Assembly: GCA_002428325.1 (NCBI GenBank)
Contig: DIVR01000012.1
Location: 1-39,245, forward strand
DNA length: 39,245 nt
Direction of reading: 5' to 3'
DNA from: a bacterium UBP4_UBA6127
GTDB lineage: Bacteria; UBP4; UBA4092
Shown: positions 17,722-26,462 of the stretch, one piece after another
How positions within the stretch are numbered: the first letter of the stretch is position 1
Layout of the letters: each line of letters starts with the position of its first letter
Translations under genes and position numbers: made by a program
The notes under the pieces: model-generated
What the model was told of the DNA's origin: nothing
What the model saw: the letters and a program-made list of their open reading frames with translations, nothing else
Database searches by the model: none

Positions 17722-17750
17722 ATTATTCCCTACCCTGTAACTGGCGTCAA
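17722..17750 (-). promoter_or_regulatory. promoter of the hybrid kinase gene
   Basis: On the minus strand TTGACG (17745-17750), a 17-bp spacer and AATAAT (17722-17727, five of six consensus bases) stand ~35 bp before the kinase start. Two direct copies of CAACCGTTTTTT (plus-strand reading, 17748-17759 and 17775-17786, period 27 bp) overlap and precede the -35 box and may be a regulator site. Confidence 0.55.
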
Positions 17751-17787
17751 CCGTTTTTTATTTTCTCTATCCAACAACCGTTTTTTT

Positions 17788-20298
17788 CTATTCCAGAAAG
17801 GGAGGACACCCTTCGGCGGGGATAGAAACCGGTTTCACATTCCAGATATCCCGGGCATATTCAGCAATCGTCCGATCACTGGAAAATTTCCCCATTCTTG
17901 CCACATTCAGGATGGATTTACGGGTCCATAATTCACTATCCAGGAACAGCTTGCTGACAGACTCCTGGGTATCTACATAAGCGCGATAATCCGCCAACAG
18001 GAAATAGGGGTCGCCTCCGAATAATAAACCATCCACCAGGGAATTGAATATTCCGGGTTCCAGGGGATTGAAGTAATTTCCCCGAATCATATCCAGCACC
18101 TGGCGGAGTTCAGCATCTTTTTCATAGAAAGATTGCGGATGATATCCGCCCAATCTGAGTTTCGCTATTTCATCAGCTTTCAACCCAAATAGAAAGATAT
18201 TATCCATTCCCACTTCTTCCAGGATTTCCAGATTAGCCCCATCGTAGGTGCCAATGGTTAAGGCTCCATTTAACCCGAATTTCATATTCCCGGTCCCGGA
18301 AGCTTCAAAGCCGGCTGTTGAAATCTGTTCTGAAAGATCTGCAGCCGGGATTACCTTCTCTGCCAGGGACACTCCATAATTTTCCAGGAAGAGTACTTTT
18401 AATTGATCATCTACCGCTGGGTCTTTATTAATCACCTCGGCGACAGACCCGATCAGCTTGATAATCAGTTTGGCCGCAAAATAAGCTGGGGCTGCTTTTC
18501 CGGCAAAAAGAACGACCCGGGGAACCGGGTGATAGGAAGAATCTTCCCGGATCCGGTTATATAGGGTGATTACATGCAACAAGTTCAAAAGCTGCCGTTT
18601 ATACTCATGGATCCGCTTTACCTGAACATCAAAAAGAGCCGAATTATTCATGGTAAGTCCATAGTGGACCCTGATATATTGGACCATTTGTTTTTTGGTC
18701 ATCCAGAGGGCATTCCGCCAAGTCTCCCGGAAATCAGGTTCCTCCGCTAAAGGTTCCAATTCTCTGAGATATTCCAGATTTCTCCCCCATTTTTCACCAA
18801 TCCGGTCCGTAATAATCCCGGAGAGTAAAGGATTGGCCTCTTTAAGCCATCGGCGGGGAGTGACCCCATTGGTTTTATTATTAAACTTCTGGGGTGACAT
18901 TTTATAGAAATCAGGAAAAATATTTTTGGTGATGATATCCGAATGGAGTTTCGAGACTCCATTTACTGAATGGCTTCCAATCACCGCCAGGTTAGCCATT
19001 CGGATTCTTTTATCTCCGGAATCATCTATGATGGATAGCCGGCCCAGAGTCCCGAAATCCAGGAACCCCCGGCTTTTGGCAGAATCCAGGAAACGCCGGT
19101 TGATTTCTTGAATAATCTGTAAATGGCGGGGAAGTAATTCTTCAAACAGATGTAGGGGCCAGCTTTCCAATGCTTCGGGCATAATAGTATGGTTAGTATA
19201 CCCAAATGTCTTACAGGTAATATCCCAGGACTCATCCCATCCTTGGCCTTTTTCATCCATCAAAATCCGCAATAATTCAGGAATGGCAATAGCAGGATGG
19301 GTATCATTCAATTGAATCGCTACCTTATCCGGGAATTCGGCAAAGCTTTGATGTTTGATTTGGAAGTATTCGATAATATTCTGCAGGGTGGCAGAAACAA
19401 AAAAATATTCCTGTTTCAGGCGGAGGGTCTTCCCCAAAGATACCGAATCATTGGGGTATAGGGCCTTGGAAATGTTTTCGGAGAGATTTTTAGTTTCTAC
19501 TGCTGCCAGATAATCGCCACTGTTAAAATACTGAAAATCGAATTCATTGGTTCCTTTAGACTGCCAAAGGCGAAGATTATTAACCGTATTATTCTGGTAA
19601 CCGGGTATCGGGATATCATAGGCGACAGCCAAAACATCCTCCGTATCCACCCAGTCAAAAAGCAACCGATCAGCCCCCACTCGGTTCATCAGGACTCGGC
19701 CTTTAAATTTCACCCGGTAGGTATGTTCGGGACGGACTATCTCCCAGGGATTGCCAAACCTCAGCCAGTTATCAGGTTTTTCCAATTGGTAATTATTCAG
19801 GATTTCCTGCTGGAAGATTCCATACTCATATCGGATTCCATACCCGTAGGCTGGTAATTCCAGGGTTGCCATAGAATCCAGGAAACAGGAAGCCAATCGT
19901 CCCAGCCCCCCATTACCCAGCCCCATATCCGGTTCAATTTCCCGGATTTCCTCCAAGCTGTATCCGATTTTTTTGAGGATTTTATAACTGCTTTCATATT
20001 CTCCCAGATTGATCAGGATAGAACCTAATAATCGTCCCATAAGATATTCCATGGAAAGATAATAGACTCGTTTTACATCCTGACGGTCATATTCATGCTG
20101 GCTTCGAAGCCACCGCCGAATTAATCGGTCCCGGATGGCCATTGCCAAAGCCTGATAGGAATCCAACTCCCGGACAGTCAGCCGGGATTTAACCAGAGAA
20201 TATTCCAAATGCTCAGCAAAGGCTTCTTCCAGAGGTTTAGGGCAATAATGTGTCTCATCCGTAAAAAATATCGATGGGTTATTTTTCTTCTGAGCCAT
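17788..20298 (-). CDS. glgP: glycogen/maltodextrin phosphorylase
   Basis: The 836-residue protein is full length for the family (about 800-850). N-terminal RVYYLSMEYLMGR and GNGGLGRLA are classical, as are IQLNDTHPA, KRIHEYKRQ and the pyridoxal-phosphate lysine at Lys673 within EASGTGNMKFGLNGA. It releases glucose-1-phosphate from alpha-1,4-glucans in the cytoplasm. No other glycogen gene is adjacent, so it is a single-gene unit, 168 bp downstream of dctQ on the same strand. GGAGG lies seven bases before the ATG. A hairpin with arms CCCATT/AATGGG sits between dctQ and this gene (around 20367-20393). Confidence 0.95.
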   Translation of the reverse strand: MAQKKNNPSIFFTDETHYCPKPLEEAFAEHLEYSLVKSRLTVRELDSYQALAMAIRDRLIRRWLRSQHEYDRQDVKRVYYLSMEYLMGRLLGSILINLGEYESSYKILKKIGYSLEEIREIEPDMGLGNGGLGRLASCFLDSMATLELPAYGYGIRYEYGIFQQEILNNYQLEKPDNWLRFGNPWEIVRPEHTYRVKFKGRVLMNRVGADRLLFDWVDTEDVLAVAYDIPIPGYQNNTVNNLRLWQSKGTNEFDFQYFNSGDYLAAVETKNLSENISKALYPNDSVSLGKTLRLKQEYFFVSATLQNIIEYFQIKHQSFAEFPDKVAIQLNDTHPAIAIPELLRILMDEKGQGWDESWDITCKTFGYTNHTIMPEALESWPLHLFEELLPRHLQIIQEINRRFLDSAKSRGFLDFGTLGRLSIIDDSGDKRIRMANLAVIGSHSVNGVSKLHSDIITKNIFPDFYKMSPQKFNNKTNGVTPRRWLKEANPLLSGIITDRIGEKWGRNLEYLRELEPLAEEPDFRETWRNALWMTKKQMVQYIRVHYGLTMNNSALFDVQVKRIHEYKRQLLNLLHVITLYNRIREDSSYHPVPRVVLFAGKAAPAYFAAKLIIKLIGSVAEVINKDPAVDDQLKVLFLENYGVSLAEKVIPAADLSEQISTAGFEASGTGNMKFGLNGALTIGTYDGANLEILEEVGMDNIFLFGLKADEIAKLRLGGYHPQSFYEKDAELRQVLDMIRGNYFNPLEPGIFNSLVDGLLFGGDPYFLLADYRAYVDTQESVSKLFLDSELWTRKSILNVARMGKFSSDRTIAEYARDIWNVKPVSIPAEGCPPFLE

Positions 20299-20466
20299 GT
20301 CAACCTCCGACTGTATCAGGCAGAGAGTCCCGTGGAGAGGGTAGGCAAGAAATCCCTGCTTCTCCCATTGTATCCCTTTAAGATAATGGGTTCAAGGATT
20401 TCTGGGTCTAAATTCGAAACCAGGGCAGATTAAGAAAGATAGTATCTGATATGCAATATTGCCCCC

Positions 20467-20931
20467 CTATAAGACAGGAGGACTATTTTCATTGGAATGG
20501 TTTGGTTTTAGGGTCAGTATCATCCAAAGGGAGAGCAAAGCTCCGACTGGGATGGAGAGGGTAACCCAGATAATGGGCCAGCCTAATGCGGCACTGGTTT
20601 GTTGGGTCACCCATTGCATCTTGGCGCATTGAATCCCATGCCAAGCCAGAATAATAAGAAATAAGGAAGTGGCTGTTTTGAAAATCCATCTCAGGGGAGT
20701 GGAAAACCGGTCTTTAATTCGGGAGGGCAATAGACTGACTGAAATATGCTCCCCTTGCCGGAAGGCAACCGCTGTCCCAATCAGGGTTGCCCAGATAAAC
20801 AGATATCGAACCACTTCTTCCGAATATGAAAAGGAGTGGTGGAATACATACCGGGCCAAAACCTGCATAAACATAAACAAAGCTATGAATATGAACAAAA
20901 CTCCCACCAGGTTTTCCCAAAATCGTTTCAT
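20467..20931 (-). CDS. dctQ: TRAP transporter small permease (DctQ)
   Basis: This 154-residue protein has four membrane helices and family landmarks ARYVFHHSFSYSEEVVRYLFIW, AFRQGEHISV and the C-terminal 'GALLSLWMIL'. DctQ is the four-helix subunit that pairs with the 12-helix DctM in tripartite ATP-independent periplasmic transporters. I chose the ATG at 20931 (AGGAAG nine bases upstream) over a TTG one codon earlier. It follows dctP by 18 bp on the same strand. The next gene downstream is glycogen phosphorylase; no DctM is present. Confidence 0.92.
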   Translation of the reverse strand: MKRFWENLVGVLFIFIALFMFMQVLARYVFHHSFSYSEEVVRYLFIWATLIGTAVAFRQGEHISVSLLPSRIKDRFSTPLRWIFKTATSLFLIILAWHGIQCAKMQWVTQQTSAALGWPIIWVTLSIPVGALLSLWMILTLKPNHSNENSPPVL

Positions 20932-20949
20932 CAAAAAGTCTTCCTATTG

Positions 20950-21954
20950 TTATTGTGCGGTTTTCATGACTGAATCCATCAACTCAGCGCCAATCACATC
21001 CCGGTACTGGGTATAAATGGGCAATGCGGATTTTTTAAAAGGTTCAATTTGTTGTGGAGTCAGGACGGTAACTTTCATTCCTTTTTCCTTAAGGGATTCC
21101 AGGGTTTCAATCTCATGTTGAGCTACCCAGTCCCGCTGGAGGGAGAAAGCTTCCCGGGCCGTTCTTTCCAACAATTCCCGGTCTTTAGGTGAAAATTTCT
21201 CGTAAAACCCTTTGTTCATACAAAGGACCAGGGGGTCATAAGAATAATTCCAGACAGTAACATATTTTTGAATTTCATAGAGTTTGGCGGATTCCAATAC
21301 ATGCACCGGGTTCTCCTGGCCATCCATAGTTCCGGATGCCAGAGCCGTCATCAACTCACCGAAATTCATGGAGCTGGGGTCCGCCCCATAGAGCTTAAAG
21401 AAATCGATATACATCTTTATCAGAGGAATCCTGATTTTCATCCCCTTCAAATCAGCCGGGGTTTTTATCTCTCTTTTATTATTGGTAATCTGCCGGAATC
21501 CATTGACACCATAGGCCAGTCCTATCAGGTTTTTCTCGGGAAGCAGCCCCAGGAATTTTGTTCCCACCGGCCCATCACAGAATTCGGCCGCTTTCTGGTA
21601 ATCCGGAAACAGCCAGGGAAGGCTGAAGGCGGTAAACGCAGGATTGAGGGTGGAAAGAGTAATAGTCGATTCCAGAGAGGCATCAATAGCCCCGCTTTGG
21701 ACCATATCCAATTCTGTCCGCTGGTTATTATTGGCCAAAGACGCATTGGGATAAATCTGGACTTTGATTCGGCCATTTGTTTCTTTCTCCAGCCTTTCCT
21801 GCCATTTGGTCAAACCCAGATACCAATCGGAATTATCCCCTAAAATCAGGCTGACTCGAATGGTTTGTTTGCCGGAGGATGTATCAGAAACAGGACCGCA
21901 TCCGGTAATAAATACCATGCTGATAAGTAACAGAAGTATAAGAGATCTCTTCAT
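20950..21954 (-). CDS. dctP: TRAP transporter solute-binding lipoprotein (DctP)
   Basis: The 334-residue protein has a lipoprotein signal (hydrophobic 5-16, lipobox ITGC with Cys19), so it is a membrane-anchored periplasmic binder. The DctP fold signatures are LGDNSDWYLGLTKW, GRIKVQIYPNASLAN, ADLKGMKIRIP and the FGELMTALASGTMDGQEN hinge region. This last contains the Asn/Asp-Gly motif before the substrate site. Most homologues bind dicarboxylates, sugar acids or other carboxylates through an arginine; Arg175-Ile-Pro is in the expected place. The exact solute is unknown. The start at 21954 is supported by AAAGGG at 21962-21967. It leads the two-gene TRAP unit. Confidence 0.92.
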   Translation of the reverse strand: MKRSLILLLLISMVFITGCGPVSDTSSGKQTIRVSLILGDNSDWYLGLTKWQERLEKETNGRIKVQIYPNASLANNNQRTELDMVQSGAIDASLESTITLSTLNPAFTAFSLPWLFPDYQKAAEFCDGPVGTKFLGLLPEKNLIGLAYGVNGFRQITNNKREIKTPADLKGMKIRIPLIKMYIDFFKLYGADPSSMNFGELMTALASGTMDGQENPVHVLESAKLYEIQKYVTVWNYSYDPLVLCMNKGFYEKFSPKDRELLERTAREAFSLQRDWVAQHEIETLESLKEKGMKVTVLTPQQIEPFKKSALPIYTQYRDVIGAELMDSVMKTAQ

Positions 21955-22062
21955 CAACAAACCCTTTCAATCATTTATAATTGTCATGATTTATTCAAAT
22001 ACTATACCAAAAACATCTTTTGATGCATTCATAAGAAGAAAGCTATCTCAAAAAAATATCAT

Positions 22063-23157
22063 TTATGAGTCTTCCTGAGGTGGGCTGGAAGGAAGCTTAA
22101 ACCAGAAAGTAGCGCCGCCGGCGGGATTATTGTAAACACCAATTTCCCCCAAATGGAGCTCTATGATTTTCTTACAGATAGCCAATCCCAATCCGGAGCT
22201 TTTCTCTCCACCCGTCGGTTTATTACTCAACCGGGAATATTTAGTGAAGATTTTCTGTAAATCAGCCTCCGTCAATCCTGGTCCGGTATCGCTGACTTCA
22301 AAGATGATATGCAAATCATCTTTTCGGGTTTTAACAAGAACCCGGCTTTCCTCCGGACAGAATTTAATGGCATTACTGAGGAAATTATCCATAACCTGCT
22401 GGATTCTGGCCTCATCGGCAACGCTTAATCCCAGTGCTGGATCCAGGGCCGGTTCCAAATGGATTTTCTTGCGGCTGGCATAATTTTTATTATTTTCAAT
22501 CGAAAGGGTGGCGGTCTCATTCAGGTTTATATCCTGGAACTGTAATCGGAGTTCACCATCTTCCAAAGCCTGAAAATCCAAGAAATCCCCGATGATCCGG
22601 TTCATGACCCAAGCCAGCTTTTCAATTCTATTGATACATTGAAGGTCATCGGCAGCGATGGTTTTCCCAGGGGCTAACTTCACTTGAAGCACCCCGGTAA
22701 ACCCTAATATTCCAGTCAGGGGATTTTTTAAGTCATGGCTGGCTATAGCTAAAAATTCATCTTTCAACAGGGAGAGCCGTTTCAAGGCAAGCTGAGTCTG
22801 AATCCGGGCAGATGCCACCGGGAAATCCACCGGTTTGGTGATATAGTCATTGGCTCCCTGTTTAAGGGCTTCCACGATATCTTCACTCTGGTCTTTGGCT
22901 GTCACCATGATAATAGGCATGTCGGCCATGGTATGTTTCTCTCGAAGGGTTTTCAGGACTTCCAAACCGCTGATTTCCGGCATCATCACATCCAAGAGAA
23001 TCAAATCAAAGGTTTTTTCTTCCAGGATATCCAGAGCGGATTTTCCATCTATGGAGGTTTCAACCGCATGGCCTTGCCGGATTAATCTCCGGGATAACAT
23101 ATCCCGATTCATTTCATTATCGTCTACCACCAGGATATGGCCCGTCTCAAGTTTCAT
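22063..23157 (-). CDS. receiver-histidine kinase fusion (REC-HisKA-HATPase)
   Basis: The 364-residue soluble protein has an N-terminal receiver (1-125; acceptor Asp56 in LLDVMMP, Lys108). HisKA follows with His141 (IASHDLKNPLTGILG), then an ATPase domain (DNFLSNAIKF, DTGPGL, SSGLGLAI). The receiver-first order is that of kinases driven by an upstream kinase, as in phosphorelays. Its start overlaps the stop of the upstream receiver gene by four bases (ATGA), so the two are translationally coupled. Its receiver shares the opening NEMNRDML with that neighbour, pointing to duplication. Confidence 0.93.
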   Translation of the reverse strand: MKLETGHILVVDDNEMNRDMLSRRLIRQGHAVETSIDGKSALDILEEKTFDLILLDVMMPEISGLEVLKTLREKHTMADMPIIMVTAKDQSEDIVEALKQGANDYITKPVDFPVASARIQTQLALKRLSLLKDEFLAIASHDLKNPLTGILGFTGVLQVKLAPGKTIAADDLQCINRIEKLAWVMNRIIGDFLDFQALEDGELRLQFQDINLNETATLSIENNKNYASRKKIHLEPALDPALGLSVADEARIQQVMDNFLSNAIKFCPEESRVLVKTRKDDLHIIFEVSDTGPGLTEADLQKIFTKYSRLSNKPTGGEKSSGLGLAICKKIIELHLGEIGVYNNPAGGATFWFKLPSSPPQEDS

Positions 23158-23531
23158 GGTAATCCCTCCCCTGTTAATTTTTGAATAATAGCCAGCAACC
23201 GTTCCAATTCCACCGGTTTGGTATCATAATCATCACACCCTGCTTCCAGGGCTTTGACCCGGTCTGTTTCCATGGCATGGGCAGATAGTCCCACAATCGG
23301 GATGGAAGCCAAATCAGGATTTGCTTTGATTCTTCGGGTGGCTTCCCATCCATCCAATACGGGTAAACTCATATCCATTAATATCAAATCAGGTTTTTCT
23401 GAGGTAGCCATAGCCACTCCTGATTCACCGTCTTCAGCAACACAAATATCATATCCTTTTCGCTGTAATCGGCGAGTAAGCATATCCCGATTCATTTCAT
23501 TGTCTTCAACAATCAGTATCTTCTTTCCCAT
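23154..23531 (-). CDS. single-domain response regulator (CheY/DivK-like)
   Basis: In the 125-residue receiver-only protein, the acidic pocket is Glu9-Asp10, the phospho-acceptor Asp53 (ILMDMSLP), the switch Ser83 and Lys105 (DDYDTKPVE). The motif DGWEATRRIKA resembles the DivK-like receivers that shuttle phosphate between kinases. It lies between a double-receiver hybrid kinase (86 bp upstream) and a receiver-kinase that overlaps it by 4 bp. It probably links the two. No output domain is present. Confidence 0.92.
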   Translation of the reverse strand: MGKKILIVEDNEMNRDMLTRRLQRKGYDICVAEDGESGVAMATSEKPDLILMDMSLPVLDGWEATRRIKANPDLASIPIVGLSAHAMETDRVKALEAGCDDYDTKPVELERLLAIIQKLTGEGLP

Positions 23532-23616
23532 ATTGTCTTACTATATCTCTTTTCCCGATAAATGGCATTTGTGTTAAGAGTCTCGGGAGGTGAAATCAAA
23601 CCTAAAGAATATCCAA

Positions 23617-26208
23617 TCAATCCTCTTGGCTGATAGTTTTCAGGCGATGCTGGATTTCCCTGAGTAATTCATCCTGGCTATATCCACCTTTTTGGATAAT
23701 GTTGGTAACGGTCTTTTGCAGGTATTCAAATTCATCCCGGGTCAGTTCTTTGGCGGTAATAACCACCACCGGAATATCCGACCACTGGTTGTTTTTGTGC
23801 ATCTCTGACAAGAATTCAAATCCATCCATTTCCGGCATCATTAAATCCAGTAAAATCAAATCCGGTAGATTCAGGCTCAGGGTCTCCAAGGCTTTAAGCC
23901 CATTTTCAGCTTCCAAGGTAGCATATCCTTCCTTGCGGATCGTTCTGGAAATGAGCTCTCGGGTGGGAGCATCGTCTTCGACTACCATAATAATACCGGT
24001 CCCTTTACCCTCCGTTCTAAATTGGTTCAAGAGCCTGAGGACCTGTTCTTTATCAACCGGTTTAGTCAAATAATCATTGGCGCCCAGGGCATATCCCATA
24101 TTCTTATCATCTACAATTGAAAGCATGATAACAGGTATATTCTGGCAATTTATATCTGATTTCAAGACCGTCAACACCGACCATCCATCCATGTTTGGCA
24201 TCATGACATCCAGCGTAATAGCCATCGGTTGAAGCTCCCTTGCCAACCGGAGCCCTTCCTCACCGTTTAAGGCACTGACCACCTGGAACCCATCTTTCTG
24301 CAGAGTTCGACGCATAATATCCTGCATAACGGGGTCATCATCAATCACTAAAATGGTATCTTTCTTTCGGGTTGTTTTATCTTTTGAAGTAGGGGTTGTT
24401 TTCAGTTCAGTCTTTTTCACCGGTTCAGTCTTAATTTCTGCTTCAGGATTATTCACTTCGACCGGGATTTTCGCGGTGAAGACAGAACCCTTCTCCAAGC
24501 CACTTTCTACAAAGATACCCCCCCCCATCATTTCACAAAATCGTTTGCTGATGGAAAGCCCCAGCCCGGTACCCCCATATTTACGGGTAGTGGAAGTATC
24601 CGCCTGCACAAAATCCCCAAATAGATGGGAAAGCTGGTCAGGGCTCATCCCAATACCGGTATCTGTTACTTTAAAACAAATCATCCGGGAGGATGCTTCC
24701 CCTTCGGGGTATACCTCCAGATGAATGGTTCCTTTTTCAGTGAATTTACTGGCATTACTTAGAAGATTGAATAATATCTGCCTGATTTTAGTAACATCCG
24801 CAAACATGCTCCCCAGATTTTCGGTATAGTCTTCTACCAATTGATTTTGGTTTTTATCCAAGAGAGGCTTGGAAGTACTGACCACATCCTGTAACATGGA
24901 ACCAATATCAAATTTCTCCAGGTATAGAGTCATTTTACCGGCCTCAATCTTGGAAAGGTCTAAAATATCATTGATCAGAGAAAGCAAATGTTTACCCGCC
25001 GATCTGATTTTCTCCAAATCAGGGATAAATTCATCCTGTTGCAGGTCCTGAGCTTCTTCTGTCAGCATTTCACTGTAGCCGATGATGGCATTCAGGGGAG
25101 TCCTTAATTCATGGCTCATCTTGGCAAGAAACTGGCTTTTAGCTTTATTCGCTTCTTCCGCGGCTTTTTTAGCTTCCTGTAGTTCAGCTTCCTTGATTTT
25201 TCGGAGGGTGATATCTTCCTGGAGGGCGATATAATGTTGAATATTCCCCTGGCTGTCCCTGATGGATGAGGTGGAGGTAAAAACCCAGAATTCATCCCCA
25301 TTTTTCTTTTTATTAAGGAATTCACCCCGCCATTCTCCTCCAGTGGTAATAGTTTCCCAAAACTGGATGTAGATGTCAGGTAAGGTTCGCCCTCCCTTAA
25401 ACAATCGGGGGTTTTGGCCCAGAACTTCCTCTTCTGAATATCCGGATACCTCCAGAAACTTGGGATTCACATATTCAATATTGCCTTGGATATCAGTAAT
25501 AACAATCATACTGGGGCTTTGTTCTACCGCATAAGATAATTTTTGAATTTCTTCTTCAGACTTAATACGTTCAGTAATATCCTGAAGGGTGCCATCATAA
25601 TATAAAAAATCACCCTGGCTGTCCTGGATGGCTTTCGCCGTCAGTGAACAATAAATGCGTTCCCCATCCCGTCGAACCATTTTTAGAACTTCATTTTTAG
25701 CATACCCGTTTTGGCTGATTTTTTTGTCAATCTGAAGATAATCCAGAGGGTCCTGATACAGCTCGGAAAAATGGATACCTAACGCTTCTTCCCTGGATTG
25801 GAATCCAAATATTTTCAGGATGGCATTATTGACTTCAATAAAACTTCCTTCTTCCCCGGGACGGTTGCGATATACCCCAATAGGCAGATTATCCATCAGG
25901 GACCGATACTTTTCTTCGGATCGTTTCAGTTCTTCCTCTATCCTGATTCTTTCTTTTAATTCTGTTTCCAAGGCCGCCTGCGTTCTTTCCAACTTCCGAT
26001 TTAGACGGATAATAAAGATAAAAGATATCGACAACAATAATAAAAATAACAATAGGATATTTTCCTGGGAGGTGATTTTCCAGTTTTGGGCCATTTCCAT
26101 CCAGGTTATTTCAGCGCTCCAACCAGGTGCTGTTAAGAAAGTAAGAGAAACCAGGGTTCCTCTCAACCAATTTACCGGTAATCTTGTCGTGTTCAGCGAA
26201 TAAATCAT
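23617..26208 (-). CDS. hybrid sensor kinase with two C-terminal receivers (TM-PAS-PAS-HisKA-HATPase-REC-REC)
   Basis: This is an 863-residue protein. Residues 8-33 form a signal-like hydrophobic segment ending AW/GWSAE, and a membrane helix spans about 50-69. Two PAS domains follow (about 98-212 and 220-335), a coiled coil, HisKA with His366 (KMSHELRTPLNAIIG) and the ATPase (NLLSNASKF, DTGIGM, GTGLGLS). Two receivers end it (about 617-730 with Asp667, Lys717; 738-860 with Asp788, Lys840). I prefer the ATG at 26208, with AGGA eight bases upstream, over a TTG at 26289. It heads the three-gene phosphorelay set that runs to 22063. The input is unknown; the small periplasmic part makes redox or membrane-state sensing as likely as ligand sensing. 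Confidence 0.92.
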   Translation of the reverse strand: MIYSLNTTRLPVNWLRGTLVSLTFLTAPGWSAEITWMEMAQNWKITSQENILLLFLLLLSISFIFIIRLNRKLERTQAALETELKERIRIEEELKRSEEKYRSLMDNLPIGVYRNRPGEEGSFIEVNNAILKIFGFQSREEALGIHFSELYQDPLDYLQIDKKISQNGYAKNEVLKMVRRDGERIYCSLTAKAIQDSQGDFLYYDGTLQDITERIKSEEEIQKLSYAVEQSPSMIVITDIQGNIEYVNPKFLEVSGYSEEEVLGQNPRLFKGGRTLPDIYIQFWETITTGGEWRGEFLNKKKNGDEFWVFTSTSSIRDSQGNIQHYIALQEDITLRKIKEAELQEAKKAAEEANKAKSQFLAKMSHELRTPLNAIIGYSEMLTEEAQDLQQDEFIPDLEKIRSAGKHLLSLINDILDLSKIEAGKMTLYLEKFDIGSMLQDVVSTSKPLLDKNQNQLVEDYTENLGSMFADVTKIRQILFNLLSNASKFTEKGTIHLEVYPEGEASSRMICFKVTDTGIGMSPDQLSHLFGDFVQADTSTTRKYGGTGLGLSISKRFCEMMGGGIFVESGLEKGSVFTAKIPVEVNNPEAEIKTEPVKKTELKTTPTSKDKTTRKKDTILVIDDDPVMQDIMRRTLQKDGFQVVSALNGEEGLRLARELQPMAITLDVMMPNMDGWSVLTVLKSDINCQNIPVIMLSIVDDKNMGYALGANDYLTKPVDKEQVLRLLNQFRTEGKGTGIIMVVEDDAPTRELISRTIRKEGYATLEAENGLKALETLSLNLPDLILLDLMMPEMDGFEFLSEMHKNNQWSDIPVVVITAKELTRDEFEYLQKTVTNIIQKGGYSQDELLREIQHRLKTISQED

Positions 26209-26340
26209 GCAGTCAATCCTCTTGTTTATATAACCCTTTTCCAACAAAGGTTTCTTCTTCAAAGTATATAAATCCGTCTTGAAAGTCAAGCCAATGGCGG
26301 GGGATACTTACCGACATGGCAGCCTATCCTGATAAATATG

Positions 26341-26400
26341 AACCTGCCATCTTTCGGAATGAAGGCAGGTTATGCAAGAATTAATTAAAAGCCCCCCCCC
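26341..26400. promoter_or_regulatory. hairpin and nine-C tract upstream of the galactosidase gene
   Basis: The divergent gap between the kinase and the galactosidase gene holds an 8-bp inverted repeat, AACCTGCC (26341-26348) and GGCAGGTT (26364-26371). A homopolymer of nine C follows at 26392-26400, ~63 bp before the galactosidase ATG. No T-run follows the hairpin, so it is not a standard terminator; it may be a regulator site. The C tract could change promoter spacing by slippage. Confidence 0.35.
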
Positions 26401-26462
26401 TGCCCCTTCCATGGTGAAGAAGGGAATCTAAATAATTATTTCTGTACAAGGAACATTTTCTT

